NCBI RefSeq assembly: GCF_012849215.1
Contig: NZ_CP051682.1
Location: forward strand, 3,472,001 to 3,536,000
Direction: 5' to 3'
DNA from: Mucilaginibacter robiniae
GTDB taxonomy: Bacteria > Bacteroidota > Bacteroidia > Sphingobacteriales > Sphingobacteriaceae
DNA: 64,000 bases
In this document: in pieces, positions 54,579-63,943 of the stretch
Numbering within the stretch: position 1 is the stretch's first letter
How the letters are laid out: every line of letters begins with the position of its first letter
Made by a program: the position numbers and the translations under genes
The notes under the pieces: model-generated
Databases searched by the model: none
Seen by the model: only the letters and a program-made list of their open reading frames with translations
Told to the model about the DNA's origin: nothing

Positions 54579-55625
54579 ATGCCGTTTTTGGATTATGTAT
54601 TGCAACAACCATCTTACGGGTGGAAGGATGAACAAGGTGCCTTGATTAAGCCCAGTGCTCATCAAATTTTTTCAGAATTTTTCAGTCGGCTGAATGTATA
54701 CAATGATCGCCGGAACTGGCTGCCTTTTTTAGCCTGGTTAAAAGTGCTTTGCTTGTTGCCTTTCTTCTTCATTTTCCTCACACACTATTTACACTGGTGG
54801 ACGATTACTGCAGCCTTTGTTTACAGTATGATTATTATGGGCACGCATGGCACCATCTGGCATCACCGCTACTGCACGCATGGGGCTTATAAATTCCGAA
54901 ACAACTTCTGGCGCTTTTTCACCAAAAACTTAACTATCAGCGCCATACCAGAAGAAATTTATGTTATCTCTCACCATGTTCATCATGCTAAATCAGATCA
55001 GCCCGGGGACCCATATAATGCACAGGCCGGCTTTTTATACTGCTTTTTGGCAGATGTTAACCACCAGCCTATAGCTAAAAACCTGACGGAAAGCGACTAC
55101 AACCGTGTTATGCTTTTAATGAAACATACCGGTATTAAACCTAATACTTATGCAGAATACCGCCGTTGGGGGTCATATGCTAATCCTTATCGTGAGGTAC
55201 TGTCATGGATAGGCAACTGGTCATTCTGGTACCTAATATTTTTTCTTATTGGCGGACATGCATTGGCTTGCAGCTTATTCGGTGCAGCTGGCTTTTGGGC
55301 TGTGGGCGTTCGAACTTTTAACTATGAAGGGCATGCCAAAGGTAAAGACAAGCAGCGCAAGGGTATCGACTATCATGCAAAAGACAAATCCATCAATCAG
55401 CTTTGGCCCGGATTGGTAGCCGGTGAATGGCATAACAACCATCACCTATACCCCAAAAGCGCCAGAAGCGGCTTCAAACCCATGCTGTTTGATCTGGCTT
55501 GGTACTACATCAAATTTATGAGTGTGATTGGTGCTGTACGCTCTTACCGCGATGATAAAAAGCGCTTTTACGAGCAATATTACAAGCCTAATCTCAAACG
55601 TACAGTCCCTAATGCCGCAGTTTAG
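54579..55625 (+). CDS. Acyl-CoA/fatty-acid desaturase (long type)
   Basis: A 348-residue membrane desaturase. It has HHRYCTHG (about 95-101), SHHVHHAKSDQPGDP (about 128-133), and EWHNNHHLYPKSARSG (about 287-291), the three His boxes of stearoyl-CoA-type enzymes. Hydrophobic spans lie near 45-90 and 205-240. It probably acts together with the desaturase at 53667 in adjusting membrane lipids. Confidence 0.92.
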   Translation: MPFLDYVLQQPSYGWKDEQGALIKPSAHQIFSEFFSRLNVYNDRRNWLPFLAWLKVLCLLPFFFIFLTHYLHWWTITAAFVYSMIIMGTHGTIWHHRYCTHGAYKFRNNFWRFFTKNLTISAIPEEIYVISHHVHHAKSDQPGDPYNAQAGFLYCFLADVNHQPIAKNLTESDYNRVMLLMKHTGIKPNTYAEYRRWGSYANPYREVLSWIGNWSFWYLIFFLIGGHALACSLFGAAGFWAVGVRTFNYEGHAKGKDKQRKGIDYHAKDKSINQLWPGLVAGEWHNNHHLYPKSARSGFKPMLFDLAWYYIKFMSVIGAVRSYRDDKKRFYEQYYKPNLKRTVPNAAV

Positions 55626-55768
55626 CATTAAGCTACCACAATATAATATTTCACTTATGGCAACTGCCCTCCTACAATCATCTCCGTATATACACAATAA
55701 ACCAATCGCTTAATTAATTAATAATTAATAAGTTAAACAAAAGCAACCCCTGCAGGTTGTATAAAAGG

Positions 55769-55795
55769 AACGTCACGTTATGGCTGACGTTTTTT
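55769..55795 (+). terminator. Intrinsic terminator after the desaturase operon
   Basis: A 7-bp stem (55769-55775 with 55785-55791) is followed by six T. It could also act in the leader of the gene at 55830, since it is only 35 nt upstream. Confidence 0.6.
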
Positions 55796-55829
55796 CTCCA
55801 CTCACTTTTTAACTAATCCACTTTAATCC

Positions 55830-56606
55830 ATGGAAACACAAGTTCGTCATCCGGATGATGCTATGCGCACGCCCGGACAAATTTCTACACATACACCACA
55901 TTCGCCAACCTGGCATCAGCGCATTAGCTGGGCTGCTGTTTTTGCAGGCTTCATTGTAGCAGTTTTAACACAATTATCGCTTACGCTATTGGGCGTTGCA
56001 ATAGGCATGAGCACGGTAGACGCCGTAAACCATGATACCCCGGGTACGGGGCTGGCTATTGGCTCGGGTATATGGTCAGCTTTAAGTATCATCATTTCTT
56101 TATTTGCGGGTGGCTGGGTTGCCGGTCGTTTGGCTAAAGACAAGCATACTTCGGAAAGCATGATTCATGGCATACTGGTAGCCGGTCTGCTATTTATCCT
56201 TACGTTTTACCTGCTATCTAATGCTATCGGCAGTATCGTAGGCGGAGCTGGCAACGTTGTTGGAAAAGCAGTGTCCAGCGCAACGCCTTCTTTAAAACAG
56301 GCCGCCCAAGAGCGTTACCAGCCGGGAAGCGAAGCTGGGAAACAGCAGTTATCTACAGATAGTGCGAACATCAGCGAACAGGTTGCTGCCAATAAGGATG
56401 ATGTAGAACAAACAGCCCGTCAAGTGGCAGACGACGCAGCTTCGGCTGCCGGAAAAGCTGCTTTGTATTCTTTTATCGGCGTATTACTAGGTACAGGCGC
56501 GGCAGCATTCGGTGCAAAATTAGGCAGAGATTCTAAAGTACCACATGATTATCACACCCATCACTTAGCTCAGGTCAATCCCGTTCCTGACAAACGGCTA
56601 ACATAG
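55830..56606 (+). CDS. Gly/Ala-rich membrane protein of unknown function
   Basis: A 258-residue protein with about four spans: near 30-50 (ISWAAVFAGFIVAVLTQLSL), 70-93, 110-132, and 213-233 (AALYSFIGVLLGTGAAAFGAKL). Between spans 3 and 4 lies a soluble Ala/Gln-rich stretch. The first segment begins like YrzE/PhnA-like membrane proteins seen in Bacteroidota. No function can be assigned. Confidence 0.72.
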   Translation: METQVRHPDDAMRTPGQISTHTPHSPTWHQRISWAAVFAGFIVAVLTQLSLTLLGVAIGMSTVDAVNHDTPGTGLAIGSGIWSALSIIISLFAGGWVAGRLAKDKHTSESMIHGILVAGLLFILTFYLLSNAIGSIVGGAGNVVGKAVSSATPSLKQAAQERYQPGSEAGKQQLSTDSANISEQVAANKDDVEQTARQVADDAASAAGKAALYSFIGVLLGTGAAAFGAKLGRDSKVPHDYHTHHLAQVNPVPDKRLT

Positions 56607-56668
56607 TCTATCATCTATCACCAGCGGCATTTATCAATGATCATTAAATGCCGCTTAATTAAAAGCAT

Positions 56669-57996
56669 ATGAAAATGAAATTTACAAAAGCAATAGTTAC
56701 ACTATGCTTAACCGGCCTGTCAACATGGGCTGTTGCACAACAAACCTTGTCAGATACTACTAACAGGTTTGATAAAAGGTCCTTCCGTACTTGGTCTATT
56801 GGCATTAACGGCGGCATGCTGACACACTACACGCCTTTTAACGGCAGCACCAACGGCGATTTTAAAACACCGCAAGAACGATGGGGTATGGCGGTTACAT
56901 CAAAAAGCAAATCCTTCCGGGGTTTGGTATTCAAGCCGATTTTTTGGCCGGTAAACTTAAAGGTTTTAGGTCCAATGATTTGCCCTCACCAACAGCAGCG
57001 CAGGACGCCAGTAGCTTTAAAACACACATTGAATGGTCAGGCTCGTTAAGCGCCAATTTTACAGTGGCTAATTTAAGCCTGAACCAGAAGCGTAACTTTC
57101 TTTCGCCCTACTTTACCGCAGGCGCAGGTTATATGTCATATAACGCCGAAACCTTTAACACGCCATCTGGCGCAAATAATGGCTTTCAGCGTAATTGGTT
57201 TGTACCGGTTGGTGCAGGTTTTAAGCTAGGCCTTTCCAAAGGAGTGAACCTCGATTTTGGTTATACCGTGGCCTTTATGAAAACCAACCGGTTTGATGGC
57301 GTAGCCAGCGGGCAAAATGACCGGTTCTCTTACGCACATGGTGGCTTTGAATTTGCCTTAGGCAGACGCAAATCTTCTCAATTACAAAATTACAGCGCTA
57401 TTGCAGCTATACGCGAGGAGAGCGCAGCAGAAAGCGCCAGCCTGCGAAGTGCATTGTCTACGGCAGAGCAAAGGCGCCTGGCCGATGAGCAGCAATATCA
57501 GCGAGATCTGGGAGATGATGACGCAGATGGTGTAGCCAATAAGTTTGATAAGTGCCAAGGTACACAACCAAATACTACCGTGGATGGTGCTGGTTGCCCG
57601 CTCAAAGTTCCGGCCCCTGTTGTTAACGAACGGGTTATTGTAACGGAAGCCGACCGTCAGGTGGTTAATGAAGCTATCAAAAACCTGGAGTTTGATTTAG
57701 GGAAAGCTACCATCCGTGAGCGGTCATACGCAACGCTAAACCGTGTTGCTGCATTACTGGTGGAGAAAAACTTTAGCCTAAAACTGGCCGGACACACTGA
57801 TAACAGCGGATCAATGGCGCTGAATTTAAGGTTATCTAAAGACAGGGCAGAAGCTATTAAAGCTTACTTAGTATCTCAGGGCGCTAATCCGTCTCGCATC
57901 GAAGCAACCGGATACGGCCCAAATCAGCCTATTGCTTCTAACAAAACGGCAGCAGGCCGCCAACAAAACCGCAGAGTTGAATTCAGCATATTTTAG
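56669..57996 (+). pseudogene. OmpA family protein, frameshifted
   Basis: One OmpA-type gene is split between two frames. The first frame (from 56669) gives the signal peptide (LCLTGLSTWAVAQQ) and the first barrel strands, up to about 56880. From there similarity continues in the other frame (GYGGYIKKQILPGFGIQADF). The second frame has barrel strands, a TSP3-type calcium segment (DDDADGVANKFDKC), and a C-terminal OmpA peptidoglycan-binding domain (GHTDNSGSMALNLRLSKDRA). The split is either a real mutation or a sequence error. Confidence 0.78.
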
Positions 57997-58021
57997 TCCT
58001 TTAATTTAAAAATCAAAAAAC

Positions 58022-58600
58022 ATGAAAAAATATATAATAATGGGTATGGCACTTTTTGCAACGAGCCTTTCAGCAAGTGCGCAAATCCAAAAAGGTAACG
58101 TACTGGTTGGTGCAAACTTTGCCGACCTGAGCCTGGGGCTTGATGATTCTAAAGTGGTTAGCTTTAACATTACCCCAAAGGCCGCATGGTTTATTCAGGA
58201 TAATGTGGCTTTGGGTGGTTATCTTAATTTGGGAATATCTACAGCACATAACTCAAGTACCACAGTAAATTATGGCGTGGGTGGCTTAGGCCGGTATTAT
58301 ACCGGTACAGATGTACAAGTGCTACGCCATGGCCGCTTTTTTGGTGAAGCTAATTTAGGTATTGGTGGCGTTAACGTAAGCGATGGAGGCGGCCATACCA
58401 ATGGCTTGGATTTCGGCTTCGGTCCCGGCTTTGCCTACTTCATAACGCCCAACATCGGCCTGGAAACTTTACTGAAATACAATGGGGTAAGCGGCTTTGG
58501 AGATGCCGGTTACCAAAGTAAACTGAACCTTAATTTTGGGCTGCAGATTTACTTGCCTGGAAGAAGCACTGCTGCTAAGGTTAAAAGGGATGCTATATAG
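58022..58600 (+). CDS. Outer-membrane beta-barrel protein
   Basis: A 192-residue protein with a signal peptide (MKKYIIMGMALFATSLSASA-Q). Alternating amphipathic strands rich in Gly, Asn and aromatics follow, as in small OmpW/OprF-like barrels (GGYLNLGISTAHNSS, LDFGFGPGFAYFITPNIGLE). It lies 25 nt after the OmpA gene and is probably cotranscribed. A terminator follows. Confidence 0.78.
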   Translation: MKKYIIMGMALFATSLSASAQIQKGNVLVGANFADLSLGLDDSKVVSFNITPKAAWFIQDNVALGGYLNLGISTAHNSSTTVNYGVGGLGRYYTGTDVQVLRHGRFFGEANLGIGGVNVSDGGGHTNGLDFGFGPGFAYFITPNIGLETLLKYNGVSGFGDAGYQSKLNLNFGLQIYLPGRSTAAKVKRDAI

Positions 58601-58623
58601 ATATTAGCCAACAGTAATAGAAG

Positions 58624-58652
58624 AAGGCCATTGGTAATTCAATGGCCTTTTT
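58624..58652. terminator. Bidirectional hairpin terminator
   Basis: A 10-bp stem (58624-58633 with 58640-58649) is followed by a T-run. It lies between the barrel gene and the convergent LOV kinase. Confidence 0.8.
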
Positions 58653-58672
58653 CTATTAAAGAAGTTAACGGC

Positions 58673-59815
58673 TTACCTATTATCAAGCGTTACTTCCACC
58701 GGTAACGTAAACCAAAAAGTGCTACCTTTTCCTACCTCACTGTCTACCCCCATCACTCCGCCATGGCTTTCCACAATCTCTTTTGCCACAAAAAGCCCCA
58801 GTCCTAATCCCGATACTTGCAGGTCGTGGTGCTCTCCGCGATGATAGCGGTTGAAAATAAGCGGCAGGTTTTGTGGCGGTATGCCACTGCCTGAGTCTTG
58901 AACACTAACCTGCACTTCCTTGCCTTGATCTCTAAGATTAATCAGAACACCCTTTGAGCCCGGGGCATACTTGATAGCATTGTTCAACAAATTAACGAGT
59001 ACCTGCTGAATCCTATCCTGATCGGCCATAACCTGCACGTGCTTGTCGCCATCAATATTAATGGACATCCTGGCACTAAGCTCAAATTCAATGATAGTTT
59101 TCTCAATCAATTCATTTAAGTTGAAAAAAGAATAGACATGTAATAAGCGGGCTGATTCCTGACGGGAAACACTCAGTAAGTCTTCAATCAGTGATGCCAA
59201 TTTATTGAGATTGGTATTGGCTTTATTAAGTAATAATTGCTGTTTGGTATCAGTCAGATCGTTGTCCATTAGCCGGTTCAACAGCTGCAAGGAAGCCTTT
59301 AAACTGGTTAACGGCGTCTTTAATTCATGACTGGCTGTGGTGATGAAATCTTGCTTCAACTGCTCCAGTTCACTGTCTTGAAGTTTCTTAAACTTTAGTG
59401 AAAGGCCTTTTAATTTTCGTTCAGATATGTCATTCTGAATGCCAATGTAATGAGTAATTCTACCTTCTCCATCCTGAACAGGCGCAATATAGAGTTCATT
59501 CCAGAATAAGCTTCCATCTTTACGATAGTTTACCAGCTCTACATGACATTCTTCCCCTTTTTCTAAAGCTGCCCTTAGCTTGTAACATGAGGATTGTGCA
59601 CGGTCATCCCGTTGCAAAAAGCGACAGTTTTTTCCTATAACCTCCTCATAGCTGTAGCCGGTTAGCTCCTCAAATGCTTTGTTGCAATAGATAATAGGAT
59701 TGTCCGGGTGCTGATAGTTGGTAATAATGATGCCACTCATGGAACCATCAAGTGATGTTGTACGCAATAGTTGCTTACCATCTATAAAGTCGAAGATTGA
59801 TTTCCCATTGTCCAT
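58673..59815 (-). CDS. LOV-domain histidine kinase (putative blue-light sensor)
   Basis: A 380-residue cytoplasmic kinase with no membrane span. The PAS domain (about 20-130) carries the LOV signature GKNCRFLQ with the flavin-adduct Cys64. LVNYRKDGSLFWNELYIAPV and IGIQNDIS supply the conserved flavin-binding Asn, Asn and Gln. HisKA has ASHELKTPLTSLKASLQLLN, and HATPase has DQDRIQQVLVNLLNNAIKYA, DSGSGIPPQN and GLGLGLFVAKEI. It probably autophosphorylates in response to blue light. No cognate regulator is adjacent. Confidence 0.9.
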   Translation of the reverse strand: MDNGKSIFDFIDGKQLLRTTSLDGSMSGIIITNYQHPDNPIIYCNKAFEELTGYSYEEVIGKNCRFLQRDDRAQSSCYKLRAALEKGEECHVELVNYRKDGSLFWNELYIAPVQDGEGRITHYIGIQNDISERKLKGLSLKFKKLQDSELEQLKQDFITTASHELKTPLTSLKASLQLLNRLMDNDLTDTKQQLLLNKANTNLNKLASLIEDLLSVSRQESARLLHVYSFFNLNELIEKTIIEFELSARMSINIDGDKHVQVMADQDRIQQVLVNLLNNAIKYAPGSKGVLINLRDQGKEVQVSVQDSGSGIPPQNLPLIFNRYHRGEHHDLQVSGLGLGLFVAKEIVESHGGVMGVDSEVGKGSTFWFTLPVEVTLDNR

Positions 59816-60011
59816 GGCATTTAGTAAGTAGGTACTGTTCTCATACCAGTGTTTAACAGCGCTACACTCTTTTTGTGATAATTTTATTAACTTTTGATTA
59901 ATATCATAGAGGGTCTGCAGGAGATTATGTTTCGGATAATAGGTTTGCTACCTTAGTATAGAAAGTTACTCATCCTATTTTCTTTGTTCAGCGCTAATTA
60001 ACAACGATCAT

Positions 60012-60785
60012 TTACCACCATTTTAGAGGGAATTTTATTTCATCGACAGAACTTACTACCAGATTGGGCTTGTAAGCATAACGCTTCATGTTTTCTTTAT
60101 CTGCCATGCCAGATAGAACCAGGATCGTATTAAAACCCATATAAATGCCTCCTTTAATATCCGTTTCCATAGTGTCGCCTATAATAGTGGTTTGCGACGG
60201 TTCGAGTTCCATATACCGGCTGGCTGAGCGCATCATTACAGGGCTTGGCTTACCGATTACGAAAGCCTCTATTCCGGTGGCTTCTTCAATCATCGCTGCT
60301 GTTGCTGCTATGCCTAAATTATTCCATCCGGCCTTGCGGGGTGATGGGTCTCTGTTGGTGGCTATGAACCGGGCGCCAGCCAGTATCATATCTACAGCCG
60401 TAAGTACCATGGGCAGGGTAAATTCGTGCCCTTCTCCGAGTATTACAAAATCCGGTTCTGAATTTACTATTTTAATCCCATTTTGTTCCAAACTGCCTAG
60501 TAAACCGCCTACTCCTAAAACAAAAGCAGTACAACCCGGATACTGATCCTTAAGGAATGTTCCCGTAGCCATAGCACTGTTATAAATATGTTGCTCTGTA
60601 ACACTGATGCCCAAATTCTCCAGCTTTTCTACTGATTCTCGTCTTGTTTTTTGACTGCTGTTAGAAAGAAAAGTGAAGGGTATCTGCTCATCCAAAAGCT
60701 GTTTTATAAAAATATCAGCGCCTTCAATCAGCGTTTCACCCGCATAAATAACGCCATCCATGTCAATCATTAAGCCGTTTTTCAT
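60012..60785 (-). CDS. HAD-IIA family phosphatase (NagD-like)
   Basis: About 257 residues from the ATG at 60785; an upstream TTG would add 18 residues. Motif I is LMIDMDGVIYAGETLIEGA, motif II FLSNSSQKTR, Lys in GKPSPVMMRSA, motif IV IGDTMETDIKGG. This is the NagD/PLP-phosphatase-like branch. The substrate is unknown. Confidence 0.9.
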   Translation of the reverse strand: MKNGLMIDMDGVIYAGETLIEGADIFIKQLLDEQIPFTFLSNSSQKTRRESVEKLENLGISVTEQHIYNSAMATGTFLKDQYPGCTAFVLGVGGLLGSLEQNGIKIVNSEPDFVILGEGHEFTLPMVLTAVDMILAGARFIATNRDPSPRKAGWNNLGIAATAAMIEEATGIEAFVIGKPSPVMMRSASRYMELEPSQTTIIGDTMETDIKGGIYMGFNTILVLSGMADKENMKRYAYKPNLVVSSVDEIKFPLKWW

Positions 60786-60914
60786 TATCAGGTGTTGATT
60801 TATGCGTGTAGAAGAAGCCCTTTTCTTATGGACCTTCAAATATTAGTTAATTGGATGTGAATGCAATCGCACGTATCTGCAACCTTCACTCATTCCTTAC
60901 TAGATAAGGAAGTT

Positions 60915-62045
60915 TCAAGCCGGGAGTTCCGCTAAAAATCCAGCTACAGCCTCATTTACCTCTGCATGCCGCTCTACAAAACCCATATGGCCTGCAGGTG
61001 CTAAAGTAACCAGCCGTGACCCCGGTATGCTTTTATTCATAAATATGCTGGCTTCCAGCTTAGTCAACCGGTCGGTATCAGCACCCACAACCAGCGTAGG
61101 TATTGGTATACGATTTAATACAGGAGTAGCATCATAATTAAACATACCCAGTACGCCACGTGCGGTAATTGCCGGTGGCGCCATGGCCGATAGTAAACTT
61201 GTGAAATCCAGCTGCTTTCCAGTCTGCGTGCCAGCAAAAGTCATAAAGCGTGTCATGATGAGCATATTGCCGTTTAGGTAACTCATCCAGCGGCTTAACC
61301 AAAGCACCGGCGAAAGCGCAATCATCAGCCAGCAAATGGGTTTAAGTACCGGGTTTTGAATAGCCGTTAATAATCCACTTAAGATCGAAGTTTTGACAGG
61401 ATTGGTGTAGGTTGTATGTTCTAAAATAAGGCCTTTGATCTTTGCCAGCTTTTTGGGGTACTCCTTGCAATACGTCAGTATAGTAAAACCACCCATGCTG
61501 TGCCCCCACAGAATAGGATCTTTAGCACCCGATTGCTCTATAACCGCATCCAGGTCGGCTGCCAGTTTTTCCAGGCTGTAATCTTTATTATCGGGGCGTT
61601 TTGATTTACCCAGCCCGGGATGGTCCATCAGTACCAGGTGATAGTTTTTCCCAAAATATTTCTTCTGGTAGTACCACTGCATGCTGTTGGAGTTCCAGCC
61701 ATGGATAAACACAATAGTTTGTTTTCCTTTCACACCGCCGTGCTCTACATTAATAATGCTGCCATCAGGCCGTTGCAGTTGCTGCTGCTCTTCCAGCCGT
61801 TCAGCTTTTGGCTCATCCTCACCCTTGCGGGTTTTGCTTAAAAGCAGGCGAATGATGCTTTTGCCAATTAACAGGTAAACCAGTATTGCAATGGCTCCAA
61901 TGAGGCACCGCTGTGCATAATCATGATCATGCTCTGTTAATAGGTCTTTATACAAGTACCACTGGCGCCAGAGATATACCTCCAGCCAGATAAATACAAT
62001 TGTAAAAAGATTAGTCAGGAAATAGGCAAGGAGTAAAATGGGCAT
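60915..62045 (-). CDS. Membrane-anchored alpha/beta hydrolase
   Basis: A 376-residue protein. Two N-terminal spans (about 3-25 and 47-68) anchor it. The hydrolase domain starts near 95, with FIHGWNSNSMQW, nucleophile elbow GHSMGG, and late VGADTDRLT and PAGHMGFVERH with the triad Asp and His. It probably acts at the membrane on lipid-like esters; the substrate is unknown. Confidence 0.88.
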   Translation of the reverse strand: MPILLLAYFLTNLFTIVFIWLEVYLWRQWYLYKDLLTEHDHDYAQRCLIGAIAILVYLLIGKSIIRLLLSKTRKGEDEPKAERLEEQQQLQRPDGSIINVEHGGVKGKQTIVFIHGWNSNSMQWYYQKKYFGKNYHLVLMDHPGLGKSKRPDNKDYSLEKLAADLDAVIEQSGAKDPILWGHSMGGFTILTYCKEYPKKLAKIKGLILEHTTYTNPVKTSILSGLLTAIQNPVLKPICWLMIALSPVLWLSRWMSYLNGNMLIMTRFMTFAGTQTGKQLDFTSLLSAMAPPAITARGVLGMFNYDATPVLNRIPIPTLVVGADTDRLTKLEASIFMNKSIPGSRLVTLAPAGHMGFVERHAEVNEAVAGFLAELPA

Positions 62046-62216
62046 ATCGCTTTAAGTTACAACCTGCCGGTGTAACAATAGTTTCACTGCATTACAAGTA
62101 TAAAATATCAAGTTCTCATCCAGCACAAAATAATTTGCCTACTACACTATTTACTGTAAGTTAATATATTTTAATTATTGATACAAAGCAGATATCTTTA
62201 TTGCAAATCTTGAATA

Positions 62217-63413
62217 ATGTCGACCGGAGAAACGCGTTCAAATGAGCATGAGGAGATCATAATTTCCCTTAAAAGTGAGATTGAACGGTTGAAGAAAGAA
62301 GTTGATCATCTGCGTTCTGCGTGTTCCGCCGAAGGCAAAAAGGAGTTCGATAATAGTCAAACCCGCTTTAGTACCATATTTGAATATTCAAAGCTGGGAA
62401 ATAAAGTGATTGCAGCGGACTTGAAGATTCTGCAGGTCAATTCTGCGATGGTTAACCTATTGGGTTATGCAAAAAAAGAGGAAATTATAGGGACACGAAT
62501 TCTGGACTATTCTCCCAAAGAAAATCATAAGCACTGGAGAATGCTTCAGGAAAGATTATGGAAAAAGTCTACTCCATCCTTCAGCCTGGAAACTGTGCTA
62601 ATCAAAAAAGATGGTTCCTTAATCTGGTGCCGGGTGACCTCTATATTGTTCCCTGATCAGGGTCAGCAAATGGGCTACACCATTATAGAAGATATTACTG
62701 AAAACCACGAACTCCAGCTACAAAAGGATGAGTTTATAGGGATTGCGACACATGAACTCAAAACGCCGATCACCAGCCTGAAGGCGGCTTTACAACTAAT
62801 GAACCGCATGATCAAAAATGAAGCTGCCATTCCAGAAAAGATAGCAAAGCTTGCCTTTGAATCACAACTTTATACATCGAAGCTTACTCATCTGGTAGAA
62901 GATTTTTTAAACACATCGAAGCTTGAACAGGGCAAACTGTCCATCAACAAACGCTGGTTCCCCTTATCAGATGTTATCGAAGGTTGCTGCAATCATGTAC
63001 AATTGGACCGCAGGCACTTTGTTACGCATAGCGGTGATCTTTCCACGGTAGTATATGCAGACAGACATAAGATAGACCAGATTATCGTAAATTTCGTAAA
63101 CAACGCGCTGAAATATGCGCCACAATCCGAAGAAATATCCATTAAAGTAGAGCAGTTGGAAAACTGCACAAAAATTTCGGTCACTGATAAAGGTGAGGGT
63201 ATTCCGGCAAAAGATCTTCCTCATCTTTTTGACCGTTACTACCAGGTCAGGAAGGGTAACAGCCAAAGCCGGGGTTTAGGGCTGGGTTTATACATTTCTG
63301 CGCAAATTATTAAAGGTCATGGCGGCGATATAGGCGTTGATAGCAAGGTCGGCGAAGGGTCTGCTTTCTGGTTTACCTTGCCTCACGTGCAAAGAGATTC
63401 AGAAGTGGGATAG
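62217..63413 (+). CDS. PAS-domain histidine kinase
   Basis: A 398-residue soluble kinase. A short coiled coil (1-35) precedes a PAS domain (about 55-170), which lacks the LOV Cys (GTRILDYSPKEN). HisKA follows with DEFIGIATHELKTPITSLKAALQLMNRMI, then HATPase with KIDQIIVNFVNNALKYAP and LGLGLYISAQII. The kinase part is closely similar to that of the LOV kinase at 58673. The sensed signal is unknown. Confidence 0.9.
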   Translation: MSTGETRSNEHEEIIISLKSEIERLKKEVDHLRSACSAEGKKEFDNSQTRFSTIFEYSKLGNKVIAADLKILQVNSAMVNLLGYAKKEEIIGTRILDYSPKENHKHWRMLQERLWKKSTPSFSLETVLIKKDGSLIWCRVTSILFPDQGQQMGYTIIEDITENHELQLQKDEFIGIATHELKTPITSLKAALQLMNRMIKNEAAIPEKIAKLAFESQLYTSKLTHLVEDFLNTSKLEQGKLSINKRWFPLSDVIEGCCNHVQLDRRHFVTHSGDLSTVVYADRHKIDQIIVNFVNNALKYAPQSEEISIKVEQLENCTKISVTDKGEGIPAKDLPHLFDRYYQVRKGNSQSRGLGLGLYISAQIIKGHGGDIGVDSKVGEGSAFWFTLPHVQRDSEVG

Positions 63414-63490
63414 GCTGTCAATCCCGAAGATTTAGGCATGTTTAAACTGTTTACTTTTGTCTCTGCCGGCTAAACTTCAATCTGATGCTA

Positions 63491-63943
63491 CTAATTTAAA
63501 GGTAAGGTAAACCAAAAGGTACTGCCGTTACCGGTTTGACTGCCTACTCCAATCTTTCCATCATGCCTATCAATAATCTCCTTACGGATATACAGACCGA
63601 CACCAAAATCCGCTATGGACTGGTTTCCTGTCCCTCTACTTGGTAGAACCGGTCAAAAAACTTCGCCTGATCTTGAAGTCTGATTCCCATTCCTTCGTCT
63701 TTCACCGTTACATGAGCATTGTTACTCCCTGTAACACAAGCTATTTCAATGGTGGTATAAGGTGGTGAATACTTAATAGCATTACTGATAAAATATTGAT
63801 AACCTGTTCAATCTTGTCTTTATCAACATTGACCCAAGTTTCTTCACCGGTGCAAAGAGAACTTTATGCGAGGTAATTTCTGGCAATATACCATTCTCAA
63901 CCTCTTTTACCAGTACCGCCAGATCGTAATGCGCAGCCTTCAT
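63491..63943 (-). pseudogene. Decayed histidine kinase C-terminus
   Basis: The minus strand reads fragments of a HATPase domain: VNVDKDKIEQVINI, then AIKYSPPYTTIEIACV...VTVKDEGMGIRLQDQAKFFDRFYQVEG, then GVGLYIRKEIIDRHDGKIGV...GNGSTFWFTLPLN. They lie in three frames, with at least three shifts between 63494 and 63870. It resembles the kinases at 58673 and 62217, so it is a third, dead paralogue. Confidence 0.75.
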
